From assembly GCA_050012775.1 (NCBI GenBank), contig JBEKGN010000016.1:40504-104503 (forward strand): 64,000 nt of DNA. The letters are read 5' to 3'. A model generated the notes under the pieces. The model was not told where the DNA came from, made no database searches, and saw only the letters and a list, made by a program, of their open reading frames with translations. The stretch's first letter is position 1; each line of letters begins with the position of its first letter. The stretch is from Roseiarcus sp050012775 (lineage in GTDB: Bacteria > Pseudomonadota > Alphaproteobacteria > Rhizobiales > Beijerinckiaceae). Shown here piece by piece: positions 8,667 through 18,247 of the stretch. The position numbers and the translations under genes were made by a program.

Positions 8667-9407
8667 TCACTCGCCCCGCAGGCGCTCCAGCACATGCGCG
8701 CCGCCCGCCATTTGCGGGTTCGACGGATCGTAGCCTTCGGCCTGTTCGCGCGCCGCGACGCGGCTTCGCGCGAGGGCGAAGGCGTCGGACAGGGTCTTGG
8801 TCCGCGCGATCGCTTCGCCGAAGAACGCCTCGCCGAACGTCGTCCATTTCGCGCCGTCGCGGCAGCCAAAGGAAGCATGGTCCGCGTCCGCCGCGGTGAT
8901 GACGAGCGTGTTGGGTTCCGCGAGCGCTTCGGCGAAATTTCCGGAGTAGCAGGCGGAGACGACGACGACGCTGAGCCGCGCGCCGCTCTCGCGCAGCATC
9001 TCGCGCAACTCGATCGGCGTGATGAAAGATTTTTCGCGCGGCGTGGCGATGCCGACGCCCTGTTGGTCGCCGTGCGAAGTGAGGATAAGAAACAGGATTT
9101 CGCGCTCGGGGTCCATCGCCGCGCCGAGCGAGGCGAGCGTCGTGCGCAAACTGTCTTCCGTGGCGTCGCCGCGCTGCTTGGTGTTGGCGCGCACGACCAC
9201 CTTGCCGCCGTGGCCGTATTGACGCGCCACGATGCGCGCCGCGCCCGCGGCTTCGCTGGCGAAGACGCTTTGATCGCCCCAGAGGCCGAAGGCGACGACA
9301 TCGACCTTGGGCGGCGGCGCGGCGCGGGCGCCCGAAGCGCACGCCGGCGCGGCGAGCGCCAGGGCGGCGCAGAACCGCACCGCGCGCACCCCGCTCAGAA
9401 AATCCAT
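8667..9407 (-). CDS. Secreted caspase-like cysteine peptidase (C13/legumain-type fold)
   Basis: 246 residues with a signal peptide (about 1-29, ending CASGARA), so the enzyme is predicted periplasmic. The caspase-hemoglobinase core is visible: beta strand EILFLILTSHGDQQG with the catalytic His at 112, then ARLSVVVVSACYSGNF with the catalytic Cys at 153, followed by LVITAADADHASFGC. The family cleaves after Asn/Asp or acts in bacterial processing; the substrate is unknown. The start is the ATG opening the signal peptide, beginning MDFLSG. It lies downstream of the glutathionyl-hydroquinone reductase gene in the same direction, but the ~100-base gap leaves operon membership open. Confidence 0.85.
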   Translation of the reverse strand: MDFLSGVRAVRFCAALALAAPACASGARAAPPPKVDVVAFGLWGDQSVFASEAAGAARIVARQYGHGGKVVVRANTKQRGDATEDSLRTTLASLGAAMDPEREILFLILTSHGDQQGVGIATPREKSFITPIELREMLRESGARLSVVVVSACYSGNFAEALAEPNTLVITAADADHASFGCRDGAKWTTFGEAFFGEAIARTKTLSDAFALARSRVAAREQAEGYDPSNPQMAGGAHVLERLRGE

Positions 9408-9510
9408 CGGACTCGTCCGCCAAACGTTTCGCACATGCGCAATGTAGGGCGAGACCCCGGCGAGGGAAACCTTGCAAGCGCAAAACGCGACCGTGAATTC
9501 ACGGCCGGCT

Positions 9511-10461
9511 TCATTTGGGCTCGGCTGGCCCCAAAGGCACGATCCCCGTGGGATTGATGAAGAGAAGGCTGCCGTAATAATGCTGCTTGATGTGGAAAAG
9601 ATCGATCGTCTCGCCGATTCCCGGCCAGGAGCGGAGTTCGCCGAGGTATCGCGTGAGATGAGGATAGTCGGCGATGCGCCGGATGTTGCACTTGAACAGC
9701 CCGACATAGACGGGGTCGAAGCGCACGAGCGTCGGGAACAGCCGCCAATCCGCCTCGGTGAGCCGATCGCCGCAGAGGAAGCGCGTCTCGACGAGCCGCG
9801 CCTCCAGCGCGTCGAGCGTTTCGAACAGCGCGACGGCGGCCTCTTCGTAAGCGGCCTGCTTGCCGGCGAAGCCGGCGCGGTAGACGCCGTTGTTGACGGT
9901 CGAGTAGATGCGCGCGTTGAGCGCGTCGATCTCGGCGCGCAGGTCCGCGGGATAATAGTCGCCCGGCGCCGCGCCGAGGCCGTCGAACGCCGAATTGAAC
10001 ATGCGGATGATGTCCGCCGACTCGTTGCTGACGATCCGGCCGCGCGCCTTGTCGAACAACACGGGCACGCTGACCCGACCGGTGTAGCGAGGCCGCGAGG
10101 CCGTGTAGAGTTCATAGAGACGGCGCGCGCCGCGCACGGGATCGGGGATGACGCCGCGGCCGTCGGCAAACGTCCAGCCTTCGTCGCCCAAATGCCAATT
10201 GACGACCGACAGGCCGATCATCGCTTCGAGGCCTTTGAGCTTGCGAAAAATCAGGGTGCGATGCGCCCAGGGACAGGCGAGCGAGACATAGAGATGATAG
10301 CGACCGGCCTCGGCGGCGAATCCGCCCTCGCCCGTCGGCCCGCCCGACCCGTCTGCGGTCACCCAATCCCGGAAGGCGGTGTCGGGCCGCACGAAGCGCC
10401 CCGACGCGTCCTTGGGGAACTCGCCGTCGACGCGCCATTCGCCGTTCACCAACATGCCCAT
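9511..10461 (-). CDS. Glutathionyl-hydroquinone reductase (Xi-class glutathione transferase)
   Basis: 316 residues, YqjG/PcpF-like. The enzyme reduces glutathionyl-hydroquinones to free hydroquinones with a second glutathione. The catalytic motif is SLACPWAHRTL (Cys63), followed by the Xi-class thioredoxin fold (VSVPVLFDKARGRIVSNESADII) and helical C-terminal domain (YRAGFAGKQAAYEEA, LFPTLVRFDPVYVGLFKCN). The start ATG 10461 has GGGG 12 bases upstream; the ATG two codons later is also possible. The family often accompanies aromatic degradation, consistent with the intradiol dioxygenase about 9 kb away, but that link is only inference. Confidence 0.93.
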   Translation of the reverse strand: MGMLVNGEWRVDGEFPKDASGRFVRPDTAFRDWVTADGSGGPTGEGGFAAEAGRYHLYVSLACPWAHRTLIFRKLKGLEAMIGLSVVNWHLGDEGWTFADGRGVIPDPVRGARRLYELYTASRPRYTGRVSVPVLFDKARGRIVSNESADIIRMFNSAFDGLGAAPGDYYPADLRAEIDALNARIYSTVNNGVYRAGFAGKQAAYEEAAVALFETLDALEARLVETRFLCGDRLTEADWRLFPTLVRFDPVYVGLFKCNIRRIADYPHLTRYLGELRSWPGIGETIDLFHIKQHYYGSLLFINPTGIVPLGPAEPK

Positions 10462-10571
10462 CGACCATTCCCCAAAGACGAAAACTTTTGGCGCGCCGGC
10501 TTGCCCCGGCGTCGATGGCCGCAGGATAGAGGGCTTCGCCGGGGCTCGCAACGGACCGTGAGAGGCGCGGG

Positions 10572-13500
10572 TCAGCGCCGCCACTCCCGCTCCCCGATCC
10601 GCAGCGCCTCGACCGTGAGTTCGCCCTTGGGCTCGAACAGGTCGTCCGCGACGCGCAATTCGCCCTCGACCAGCGAAATCCCCAGTATCGAATAGGCCGC
10701 CGAGAGCATGCGCGCGGCCGCGCCGGTGTACCAGGACCAGCCGCCGCGCCCGCCGTGGCCATAGCCGTCGTAGATGTCGGCGGGCTGCTGGATCGGGATG
10801 AGGCCGTACGACGCGATTCGCTCCGGATCGGTCTTCTTCAGCGGCGAGATTTTCTCGAAAATCTCGAAGGCGCGCGCGACCAGCCTACGCGCCTGATCGG
10901 CCTCGCCCTTGGCGCGCGCCTCGCGAGCGAGACGCAGGAAGCCGTCGACGATCCACGACGCCCCGTGGCTGTATTGACCGCCGTTCTCGCGCACCCCCGG
11001 CGGATAATCGGCGATGCGGCCGGGATAGGGCTGGGAATGCTCGAAGAAGGGCTTTTCCAGCAGCAGCACGCGATCCGGCCGTTCGATCGCCTTCAGCCCG
11101 CCTTCGAGCGCCGCGAGCGCGCGGTCGAAATCGACGGCGCCGGAATGGGCCGCCCAGCCCGCGGTCATGGCGTTGGCCATTTCGATCGCGCGGCCGTCGT
11201 CGGAAAAATCGAGCGCGTAATGATCGCCGCGCCAGGCGGTCTCCAACGCGGCACGCATGGCGTCGCGCGCCCCTTGGCAGCGTTCGGCGAAGGCTTCGTC
11301 GCGCCTCAGCCGCGCCAACGGTATGAAGCCGCTCAGCACGTTGAAGAAGAAGAAGCCCATCCAGACGCTGGTTCCCTTGCCTTTGCGGCCGAGAGCGTCG
11401 ATTCCGTCGTTCCAATCGCCGGCGCCCAATAGAGGCAAGCCGTTCGCGCCGATGTGGCGCATCGTGTAGTCGATGGCGCGGCGGGAATGTTCATAGACGT
11501 CGCCGCTCTCGCGCGAGGGCCGCGGCGTGACGATCCATGTGTCCTCGCGCTCGGGCACGAGCGGCGCCTCGAGATAGGGCGCGACCTCGTCGAGCACGCT
11601 GGCGTCGCCCGACTCGCCGATATAGCGCGCGAGCACATAGGGCAGCCACAAATGCGGGTCGCTCGCCTTGGTGCGCTGGGCGACGCCGGTCGCGCCGTTG
11701 GGCGCGCGATGCCACCATTTCAGCACGTCGCCTTCGAGGAATTGCTGGCCGGCGTGCAGAACGATCTGCGCTCGCGCGAGCCGCGGCTCGAGGAGGATCA
11801 GCGGCAACACGTCCTGCAACTGGTCGCGGAAGCCGATGGCGCCGCCGCGCTGATTGGGGCCGACGCGGCCGAACAGGCGCGAGGCGAAGAGCTGGTAGGG
11901 CAGCCACGTGTTGACCAGCCGGTCGAAATCGGGCCGGTTGGTGGTTACGCGCATTTTGCCGAGCCGCGCGGCCCAGACGGCGCGCGTCGCCGCGAGTTCC
12001 GCCTCCACCGTTTCGACTTTCGCCGCGGCGCCCGCGGCGAGCGCCAGCGCGCGGGTTCCGGCCTGACCGAGGACGATGGCGAATTTCATTTCGGCGCCCG
12101 GCGCGAGTTCGATATCCGAGGCGAAAGCGGCGACGCGGCGGCCGTCGTCATGCGCCGAACCGTCGCTCGCGCCGGTTTCGACCAAGGCGGGCGTACGGAT
12201 ATTGCGGCCCGCTCCGCCGAAGAAGCGCGCGCGGACCGTCTCGGTCCGGGCGCGGCGCAGGCTCGTCGCGGCGAAGGCGACGCCGCGTTGGAAATCGTTG
12301 TGCGGGTTCTCGAACAGCAGCGTTCCGCCGACGGTCTCGTCCTTCAGCTTGCCGGCGCTTTCGTTCGGGCCTTCGTCGAGCGCGATGTCGAAGAATGGCG
12401 CGACGCGCAAGCGCAGGGTTCTCGCGCCGCGATTCTTCAGCCTCAGCAGGCGCATGTCGCCGGGGAAATCGGCGGGGACGAACACGTCGTAGTCCATCGC
12501 GAGATCGCCGCGCGTCTTGGCGAAATGGGCAAGACCGGGCTCGTACGTCACGGCGTAGTCCGCATCCTCGCGCTGGAACGGCGCGAATCCCGGCGCATCG
12601 GTCTCACGCGCGTCGAGGTCGCGGATATAGACGATCTGGCCGGGCAGCGGCACGGTTGCGCTGTCGAAGCGAAACGGCGTCAGGCCGTTGTGACGCGTAT
12701 TGCCGAAAGCCGAATAGACCTCGCCGTCGTTGGAGACGACGACCGCCGCGCCGAGTTCGTTGGCCATCACGTGGGCCCACGGGCGCGGCGTGCGATGGGT
12801 GAGATGCAAAGCCGTTCCCGCGGCCGAGAAGGCGAAAGGCCAGCGATCGGGGAGCGCCGGCGAGGGCTCGACGGCGCGCGTCTCGTGCAGGCGCGTTTGC
12901 AGTTCGGCTTCGGCAAATTTCGGCAGGCCGAGCCGCCGCGCGATCAGCTCCGACGCCCAGACCGCATTGTCGGAGCGCCCGACGATGAACTCCGCTTTGG
13001 CGAGGCCCCAGGCCGCCAGTTCGACTTCGAGAGTGAAGCTCGCGGCGGGATCGAAGGTCCAGAGCTTGCCCTCGTCGTCGAGTTTTCGCGCGCGGAAGGG
13101 CTCGCAACCCGTGGGCCTGGCGAGCGATCCTTCGCCCAGGAAACGCGTTCTCGAATCCTCATAGCCGACGAGTTCGGTTCCGGCGCCGGGTTTCACCGCG
13201 AAGATCGAAGTCTCGCCGCGATCGGCGCGGGCCGAGCGCAACAGGCGATTGCGCGCAAGGATCGCGTTGAGGCCGCGCACGAAGATCGTCTCGACGTGCA
13301 TGCCGGCGAAATCGACGTCGCGCGCATAGGCGCCGGTTTCGTGGCCGGCGATTTCGCAGAAGCTGACCAGGCGCAGCCGGCGCGCCCGGCCGGTGAGGTC
13401 TTCGAGGCGGATGCGCCAGCTCAAGACCGCGCCCTCGGCGTCCGGCGCCGCCTCCATGATCGCGCGCACGCCCTGAAACGTGTTGGCGATGAGGAGCCGA

Positions 13501-15992
13501 TTGAAGCCGACCTGTTCGATCCGATATTCGTCGGCGCGGCGCGCGGGCTCATAGCCGATCGACCATGGCGCCTGCCCGTCCTCGCTCAGATAGAAGAAAT
13601 GCCCGCGCGCTTGCAGCGGATCGAGGGGCCGGCGGATGAGGTCGATCGAAAAGCCGCCGCGCTCGTCGGCCATGACATGAGCCGCGCCGCGCCCGTCGCG
13701 CATGAGATCGAGGCCGACGGCGCCGTTGTTGAAGGCGAAGCTGCGCGGCAGATCGCTCAAGGCCGCGGGCGCGCCTGCGAGGGCGAGCGTCGGCGCGCCG
13801 GGCTTCTCGCGCGCGCGGGCGGCAATGACGAGCGCCGCCAGGCCGATGGCGGCGCCGGCGATTCCATAGGCGACGGCGAGAACCTTGACCGCGCCGGGCA
13901 TCGGTCCGCCCTTGGCGAGCGTCTCCGCGCCGGTCCAGGCCTTGTCCCAATCCGCGCCGCGTGGGATGTAATAGGGAATGAGCAGCGGCGCCCAGGTGGC
14001 GAAACGCCGTATGGCGTCGGGGATGGCGCGGGTGCGCGCGCCGTGGCCGAGAAATCGCCCCGCCGCTTCGTCGACGCGGTCGCCGCCGAGGAACGTAAGA
14101 TTGACCAGCGTCGCCACGCGCAGGCCCATGTGATCGAACCAGATGAATACGCGCAGCCAGTCATAGGCGAGCAGGCCGATGAATATCGTCACGCTGAAAT
14201 CGCGGAAATCGCTGGGCGAGAGGCCGATGTCGGCGCCGGCCGCCACGAGCGAGCGCACGGCGCCGTCCTGGTTGAACCACGAGGGGCGGCCGGACTGGCG
14301 CAGGAACGTGTTGATGATCGGCGCCATCCATAGGCCCCAGCGCAGCACGCGCACGCCGAGTTCGACGAGGCTCTCCAGGCCCTGCGCGCTGAAAAGGCCC
14401 TTGATGGGCGCGAGACTGCGCTCCAGCAACGCGGCGAGCAGAACGGCGTTGATCGCAAACAGCGGCGCGGCGAGCGACCAGTTGATGACGCCGGAAATCG
14501 ATTCCGCGTAGAAGAGACGCACGCCGCCGGCGACTTGACCCAAGTTCACCATGCCGTATTTGTTGAAGATGGGATAGGTCACGAAATCACCGAGCGCGCG
14601 TCCGCTGAGGCGATAGTCGACGTCAGCGTAGGCCCAGAACTTGTTCACGACGACGGCGAGCTGCGGCGCATCGAAATACCAACCGAGGGCGCCCGCGACC
14701 AAGCCGCCGAGCGCGACGCCGAGCGCATAGACGCGCCAGGTCTGGATCTTGCGCCGCTCGCCCGAGACGACGCGCGCCGCATCGAAGAGGATATCGATGC
14801 CCGCATAGGCGAAGGCGCCGACGGCGAACATCCAGAAGAAGCGCATGTTGCCGCTCGCGTGAGCAAGACCCGTCGCATAGGCCCACGCGGCGCCGGAGCC
14901 GACGACGACGCCGCGCGCCATCGCGCGCGGGTCGCGATAGGCCGCGAACAGGCGTCCGAAGAACGGCGGCGTTCCGTCGGCGCTGCCGATGAGGGTTTGC
15001 GCGAAGGGAAAGGCGAGCGCGCCCGCGGCCGGCGCCACGAGATGGGCGTAGCTCTTGGTGAAGGCGACAAAGTCCGGATCGCGCAGGGGCGCCGCGACGA
15101 CGAGCACGAGAGCCATGAACATGCCGCCGTAAATCGCGCCCTTCACGAAGCCGTGGCGCCAATGGCCGTGGACCGAGACGAAACTCGGCGGCCTCGCCGT
15201 GAGCGCGTCGAGCGCGAGGCCGGTGCCGAAATGGACCAGCCCCCACAGACCGGCCTGCGCGAGTGCGGCGAACACCGCGCTGAACGCGATCGCCGCCACG
15301 GGCGCGGGGACGTTCTGGGCGAAATTGGCCAGAAGCGGCGTCAGCGCGCCGAACGCCGCGATCGCGAGCACCAGCCTATGCAGCTTCGGCGTTCGCACGA
15401 GGCGACCGAGGCCCATCAGCGACAGGATTTCGAGCCCGATTTCGCTCGCGCAGAGCAGAACCAGGGCACGGCCGACGAAAACCTGGCCTTGAAACGACGC
15501 CACGAGGCCCGCCGTCGCCAGCGCGCCCAGTTCCGCCATATGCCAATCCGCGCCCAACGTGATGACGAGATTGAAGAGAAACGGGATCGCGACGAGGCCG
15601 ATCGCCTCGATCGGGCGCGGCGCGCGATGAGCGCCGATCAGCGCCGCAAGGGCGCCGCCGACGTAAACGGCATAGGCGATCGACGCGCCCGCGACGTTGA
15701 AGCGCGGCACGTCGGCCCAGGGGCCCGCCAATTGCCAGAAGGCGAGGGAATCGTTGCGCTGAAAAGCGAAGACCGCGAAAGCCGCCGCGTCGAAGGCGAT
15801 CGGCGTCGCCGGCCAATCGCCGAGCAGCCCGCGCCGCCAAAGCGCCAGTCCCGCCGCGCCCGCGAGGCCCGCGACGACCCAATTTCGCGCGCTCAGCGAG
15901 GCAAAGATCGCGGCCGCGACGAACAGCGCGCCGATCAGCGCAAACGCCAGCGCCGAGCGTTGCGCGCGCGCGGCCGTCTGGTTCATCGTCAT
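10572..15992 (-). CDS. Giant membrane protein with GH94-type (cyclic beta-1,2-glucan synthase-like) C-terminal half
   Basis: About 1806 residues. The first ~700 residues are strongly hydrophobic with many membrane segments. Two beta-sandwich modules of the GH36/GH94 kind follow (first beginning RSFAFNNGAVGLDL, second around PRPWAHVMANELGAAVVVSNDG). The end is an alpha/alpha barrel with GAGDWNDG (catalytic Asp about 1528) and NGGQYSHGASW (His about 1676), the phosphorylase hallmarks of NdvB-type C-terminal domains. I see no GT84 glycosyltransferase motifs in the N-terminal half. It may process beta-1,2-glucan or another periplasmic glucan rather than synthesise it. ATG 15992 (MTMNQ) is preferred over an upstream TTG at 16037 because GCGGAAG sits at Shine-Dalgarno distance. 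Confidence 0.8.
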   Translation of the reverse strand: MTMNQTAARAQRSALAFALIGALFVAAAIFASLSARNWVVAGLAGAAGLALWRRGLLGDWPATPIAFDAAAFAVFAFQRNDSLAFWQLAGPWADVPRFNVAGASIAYAVYVGGALAALIGAHRAPRPIEAIGLVAIPFLFNLVITLGADWHMAELGALATAGLVASFQGQVFVGRALVLLCASEIGLEILSLMGLGRLVRTPKLHRLVLAIAAFGALTPLLANFAQNVPAPVAAIAFSAVFAALAQAGLWGLVHFGTGLALDALTARPPSFVSVHGHWRHGFVKGAIYGGMFMALVLVVAAPLRDPDFVAFTKSYAHLVAPAAGALAFPFAQTLIGSADGTPPFFGRLFAAYRDPRAMARGVVVGSGAAWAYATGLAHASGNMRFFWMFAVGAFAYAGIDILFDAARVVSGERRKIQTWRVYALGVALGGLVAGALGWYFDAPQLAVVVNKFWAYADVDYRLSGRALGDFVTYPIFNKYGMVNLGQVAGGVRLFYAESISGVINWSLAAPLFAINAVLLAALLERSLAPIKGLFSAQGLESLVELGVRVLRWGLWMAPIINTFLRQSGRPSWFNQDGAVRSLVAAGADIGLSPSDFRDFSVTIFIGLLAYDWLRVFIWFDHMGLRVATLVNLTFLGGDRVDEAAGRFLGHGARTRAIPDAIRRFATWAPLLIPYYIPRGADWDKAWTGAETLAKGGPMPGAVKVLAVAYGIAGAAIGLAALVIAARAREKPGAPTLALAGAPAALSDLPRSFAFNNGAVGLDLMRDGRGAAHVMADERGGFSIDLIRRPLDPLQARGHFFYLSEDGQAPWSIGYEPARRADEYRIEQVGFNRLLIANTFQGVRAIMEAAPDAEGAVLSWRIRLEDLTGRARRLRLVSFCEIAGHETGAYARDVDFAGMHVETIFVRGLNAILARNRLLRSARADRGETSIFAVKPGAGTELVGYEDSRTRFLGEGSLARPTGCEPFRARKLDDEGKLWTFDPAASFTLEVELAAWGLAKAEFIVGRSDNAVWASELIARRLGLPKFAEAELQTRLHETRAVEPSPALPDRWPFAFSAAGTALHLTHRTPRPWAHVMANELGAAVVVSNDGEVYSAFGNTRHNGLTPFRFDSATVPLPGQIVYIRDLDARETDAPGFAPFQREDADYAVTYEPGLAHFAKTRGDLAMDYDVFVPADFPGDMRLLRLKNRGARTLRLRVAPFFDIALDEGPNESAGKLKDETVGGTLLFENPHNDFQRGVAFAATSLRRARTETVRARFFGGAGRNIRTPALVETGASDGSAHDDGRRVAAFASDIELAPGAEMKFAIVLGQAGTRALALAAGAAAKVETVEAELAATRAVWAARLGKMRVTTNRPDFDRLVNTWLPYQLFASRLFGRVGPNQRGGAIGFRDQLQDVLPLILLEPRLARAQIVLHAGQQFLEGDVLKWWHRAPNGATGVAQRTKASDPHLWLPYVLARYIGESGDASVLDEVAPYLEAPLVPEREDTWIVTPRPSRESGDVYEHSRRAIDYTMRHIGANGLPLLGAGDWNDGIDALGRKGKGTSVWMGFFFFNVLSGFIPLARLRRDEAFAERCQGARDAMRAALETAWRGDHYALDFSDDGRAIEMANAMTAGWAAHSGAVDFDRALAALEGGLKAIERPDRVLLLEKPFFEHSQPYPGRIADYPPGVRENGGQYSHGASWIVDGFLRLAREARAKGEADQARRLVARAFEIFEKISPLKKTDPERIASYGLIPIQQPADIYDGYGHGGRGGWSWYTGAAARMLSAAYSILGISLVEGELRVADDLFEPKGELTVEALRIGEREWRR

Positions 15993-16180
15993 CGCTTCCG
16001 CCCCGCCTCGCGCGTCGGACTTGCGCTTGCGACTCAACGCGCCGCTGCGCCATGAGTCGCAGGCGGGCGCCTGCGCGTCAATCCGCCTGCGAGGGCGGCT
16101 CTCGGTCGGTGGGTTGTCGAGCGCGGCGGGAAGGCTTAACCTCGCTGTCGCGCCCGCAAGACGGCGCTCGGAGGTATCGC

Positions 16181-16429
16181 GTGAAGCTCGCCATTGCGCT
16201 CCTGCTCGGTTCGGCGATCGCCGTCTCGACGGCGCCCGGCGCGGGCGCCGCCGAACTGCCCTCGCGCAATGCGCCGACGAGCGCCGCGAAAGCCAAAACC
16301 TGCTCCGTCGACGGCGAGCCCGGAATCGTCCTGCCCGGCGGCGACGCTTGCGTGAGGATCAGCGGGTCCGTGAGCGCGCAAGTCTCGGCGGGTTCGCTAT
16401 CGAGACAACGGACGAACGGCGAACAATAA
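16181..16429 (+). CDS. Short exported protein resembling only the N-terminus of an alphaproteobacterial porin
   Basis: 82 residues from GTG with GGAGG seven bases upstream. A signal peptide (KLAIALLLGSAIAVSTAPGA, cleaved near GAAELP) is followed by CSVDGEPGIVLPGGDACVRISGSVSA. This matches the start of Omp2-type porins, where a disulfide-linked loop precedes the first barrel strand (C...G.......ACVRI.G.V). The rest of the barrel is missing: a stop follows about 15 residues later. It is either a decayed porin gene or a small periplasmic protein of its own. It ends 17 bases before the convergent leuA stop. Confidence 0.5.
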   Translation: MKLAIALLLGSAIAVSTAPGAGAAELPSRNAPTSAAKAKTCSVDGEPGIVLPGGDACVRISGSVSAQVSAGSLSRQRTNGEQ

Positions 16430-16445
16430 CGCGCCGCCGCCCGGC

Positions 16446-18128
16446 TCAGAGCTTCCCTTCGCGAGCGAGGAGGCGCTGCACCGCGCTGAGCGTCGACTTC
16501 AGAGACGCCATGACGATGTTGGGGTCCATGCCGACGCCGTGCAGGATTCGGCCGCTCGCGTCCTGGATTTCGACATAGCAGGCGGCGGTCGCGTCGGCGC
16601 CGCGTCCGACCGCGTGCTCGTGATAATCGAGGAAGGAAAACTCGACGTGAAACGCGCGCTGGAGCGCGTCGACGAAGGCGTCGATCGGGCCGTTGCCGTT
16701 GCCTTCGATCGTCAGAGTCGACCCATCGGCGCGTCGCAAGGTCGCCGCCAGTTCGCGATTGTCCGGGCTGGTGGGGACCATCTGCTGCTTGACGAGAACC
16801 AGCGGCGCGTCGGTCAGGAGATAGGTCCGCTGGAACAGCGTCCACAATTCCGGCGACGTCAGCTCCTTGCCGTCGCGGTCCATCCGCTCCTGCGCGATCT
16901 TGGAGAATTCGACCTGCAGCGACCGCGGCAGGTCGAGCCCGTGATCGGCGCGCAGGACGTAGGCCATGCCGCCCTTGCCGGACTGGCTGTTGATGCGGAT
17001 CACCGCCTCGTAGTCGCGCCCGACATCCTTGGGATCGATCGGGAGATAAGGCACTTGGAACAGCGGCGCGTTGCGCTTCTCCTGCGCCTCGAAGCCCTTC
17101 TTGATCGCATCCTGATGCGATCCGGAAAAAGCGGTGTAGACGAGTTCGCCGACATACGGGTGGCGCTGATGCACCGGCAATTGCGTGCAGAATTCCGCGA
17201 CTTCCTTGATCGCGTTGACGTTGTGCAGGTCGAGCTCGGGATCGACGCCCTGCGTGAACAAATTCAGCGCCATCGTCACGATGTCGACGTTGCCGGTGCG
17301 CTCGCCGTTGCCGAACAAGGTGCCCTCCACCCGGTCGGCGCCGGCCATGACAGCCAATTCCGCCGCGGCGACCGCAGTGCCGCGGTCGTTGTGGGGATGG
17401 ACGGAGAGGATGACGCGGTCGCGGTCGGAAATATGCCGGCCGAACCATTCGAACTGGTCGGCATAGGTGTTGGGCGTCGCCATCTCGACGGTGGCGGGCA
17501 GATTGAGAATCAACCGCTTTCGCGGCGTCGGAAGCAGCACCGCCTTCACCGCCTCGCAGACCTCCAGCGCGAAATCGAGCTCGGTGCCGGTGAAGCTTTC
17601 CGGCGAATATTCGAAGACGAACTCCGTCTGCGGCGTCGCGTCGGCCAGTTGCTTGACTTGCCTGGCGGCGGCGACCGCGATTTCGCGCACGCCCGCTTGA
17701 TCCGTGCGGAAGACGACGTCGCGCTGCAGCGTCGAGGTCGAATTATAGAAGTGCAGAATGACCTTCTTGGCGTCCTTCACCGCCTCGAAGGTGCGTTCGA
17801 TCAGTTCAGGCCGACATTGCGTGAGCACCTGGATCGCCACGCCGTCCGGGATCTTGCCGCCTTCGATGATCGAGCGCACGAAATCGAAGTCGGTCTGCGA
17901 GGCCGCGGGAAACGCCACCTCGATTTCCTTGAAGCCCATGCCGACGAGCAGATCGAACATGCGGTTCTTGCGGTCGACGCCCATCGGCTCGATGAGCGCC
18001 TGATTGCCGTCGCGCAAATCGACGGAACACCAGATCGGCGCTTTCGTGATCACGCGCGACGGCCACTGGCGGTCGGGCAAAACGATCGGCGCGAAAGCGC
18101 GATATTTGTTGATGGGCATGTTTGTCAT
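16446..18128 (-). CDS. leuA: 2-isopropylmalate synthase
   Basis: 560 residues, the long LeuA form. It condenses acetyl-CoA with 2-oxoisovalerate, the committed step of leucine synthesis. Seen: the N-terminal DRDGNQAL-type motif (SVDLRDGNQALIEPMG), the metal-binding HxH (LSVHPHNDRGTA), GADRVEGTLFGNGERTGNVD, and a C-terminal regulatory domain (GNGPIDAFVDALQ) that normally senses leucine. ATG 18128 has AAAGG nearby; MPINK three codons in is an alternative. The 5' region carries a Leu-rich leader ORF and hairpin (18225-18294), suggesting attenuation by leucine supply. It is monocistronic here. Confidence 0.97.
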   Translation of the reverse strand: MTNMPINKYRAFAPIVLPDRQWPSRVITKAPIWCSVDLRDGNQALIEPMGVDRKNRMFDLLVGMGFKEIEVAFPAASQTDFDFVRSIIEGGKIPDGVAIQVLTQCRPELIERTFEAVKDAKKVILHFYNSTSTLQRDVVFRTDQAGVREIAVAAARQVKQLADATPQTEFVFEYSPESFTGTELDFALEVCEAVKAVLLPTPRKRLILNLPATVEMATPNTYADQFEWFGRHISDRDRVILSVHPHNDRGTAVAAAELAVMAGADRVEGTLFGNGERTGNVDIVTMALNLFTQGVDPELDLHNVNAIKEVAEFCTQLPVHQRHPYVGELVYTAFSGSHQDAIKKGFEAQEKRNAPLFQVPYLPIDPKDVGRDYEAVIRINSQSGKGGMAYVLRADHGLDLPRSLQVEFSKIAQERMDRDGKELTSPELWTLFQRTYLLTDAPLVLVKQQMVPTSPDNRELAATLRRADGSTLTIEGNGNGPIDAFVDALQRAFHVEFSFLDYHEHAVGRGADATAACYVEIQDASGRILHGVGMDPNIVMASLKSTLSAVQRLLAREGKL

Positions 18129-18224
18129 GGCGGACCTTTACGACGGCGCCGCGTCGCCCTCCTGTCGGGGGCCAGCGCGCGCAACGATGCGAAACCCTGG
18201 AAAAAGCGAAATCGAGCTTGGCCT

Positions 18225-18247
18225 CCCGGCGCGGTCAAAGCGCCGGG
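18225..18247 (-). promoter_or_regulatory. Stem-loop overlapping the leuA leader ORF stop
   Basis: A perfect 8-bp stem (CCCGGCGC / GCGCCGGG) with a 7-base loop, about 100 bases upstream of leuA. On the minus-strand transcript the UGA of the leader ORF lies in the loop and its last Pro-Ala-Leu codons form the 5' arm, so a ribosome finishing the leader would cover it. This is the geometry of a leader-peptide attenuator. A T-run (GCTTTTTCC) occurs about 25 bases further downstream. Confidence 0.5.

Noticed and set aside
11454..14333. A 959-codon plus-strand frame inside the GH94-type gene
   Set aside because: Antisense shadow of the large membrane protein gene; no motif or ribosome binding site.
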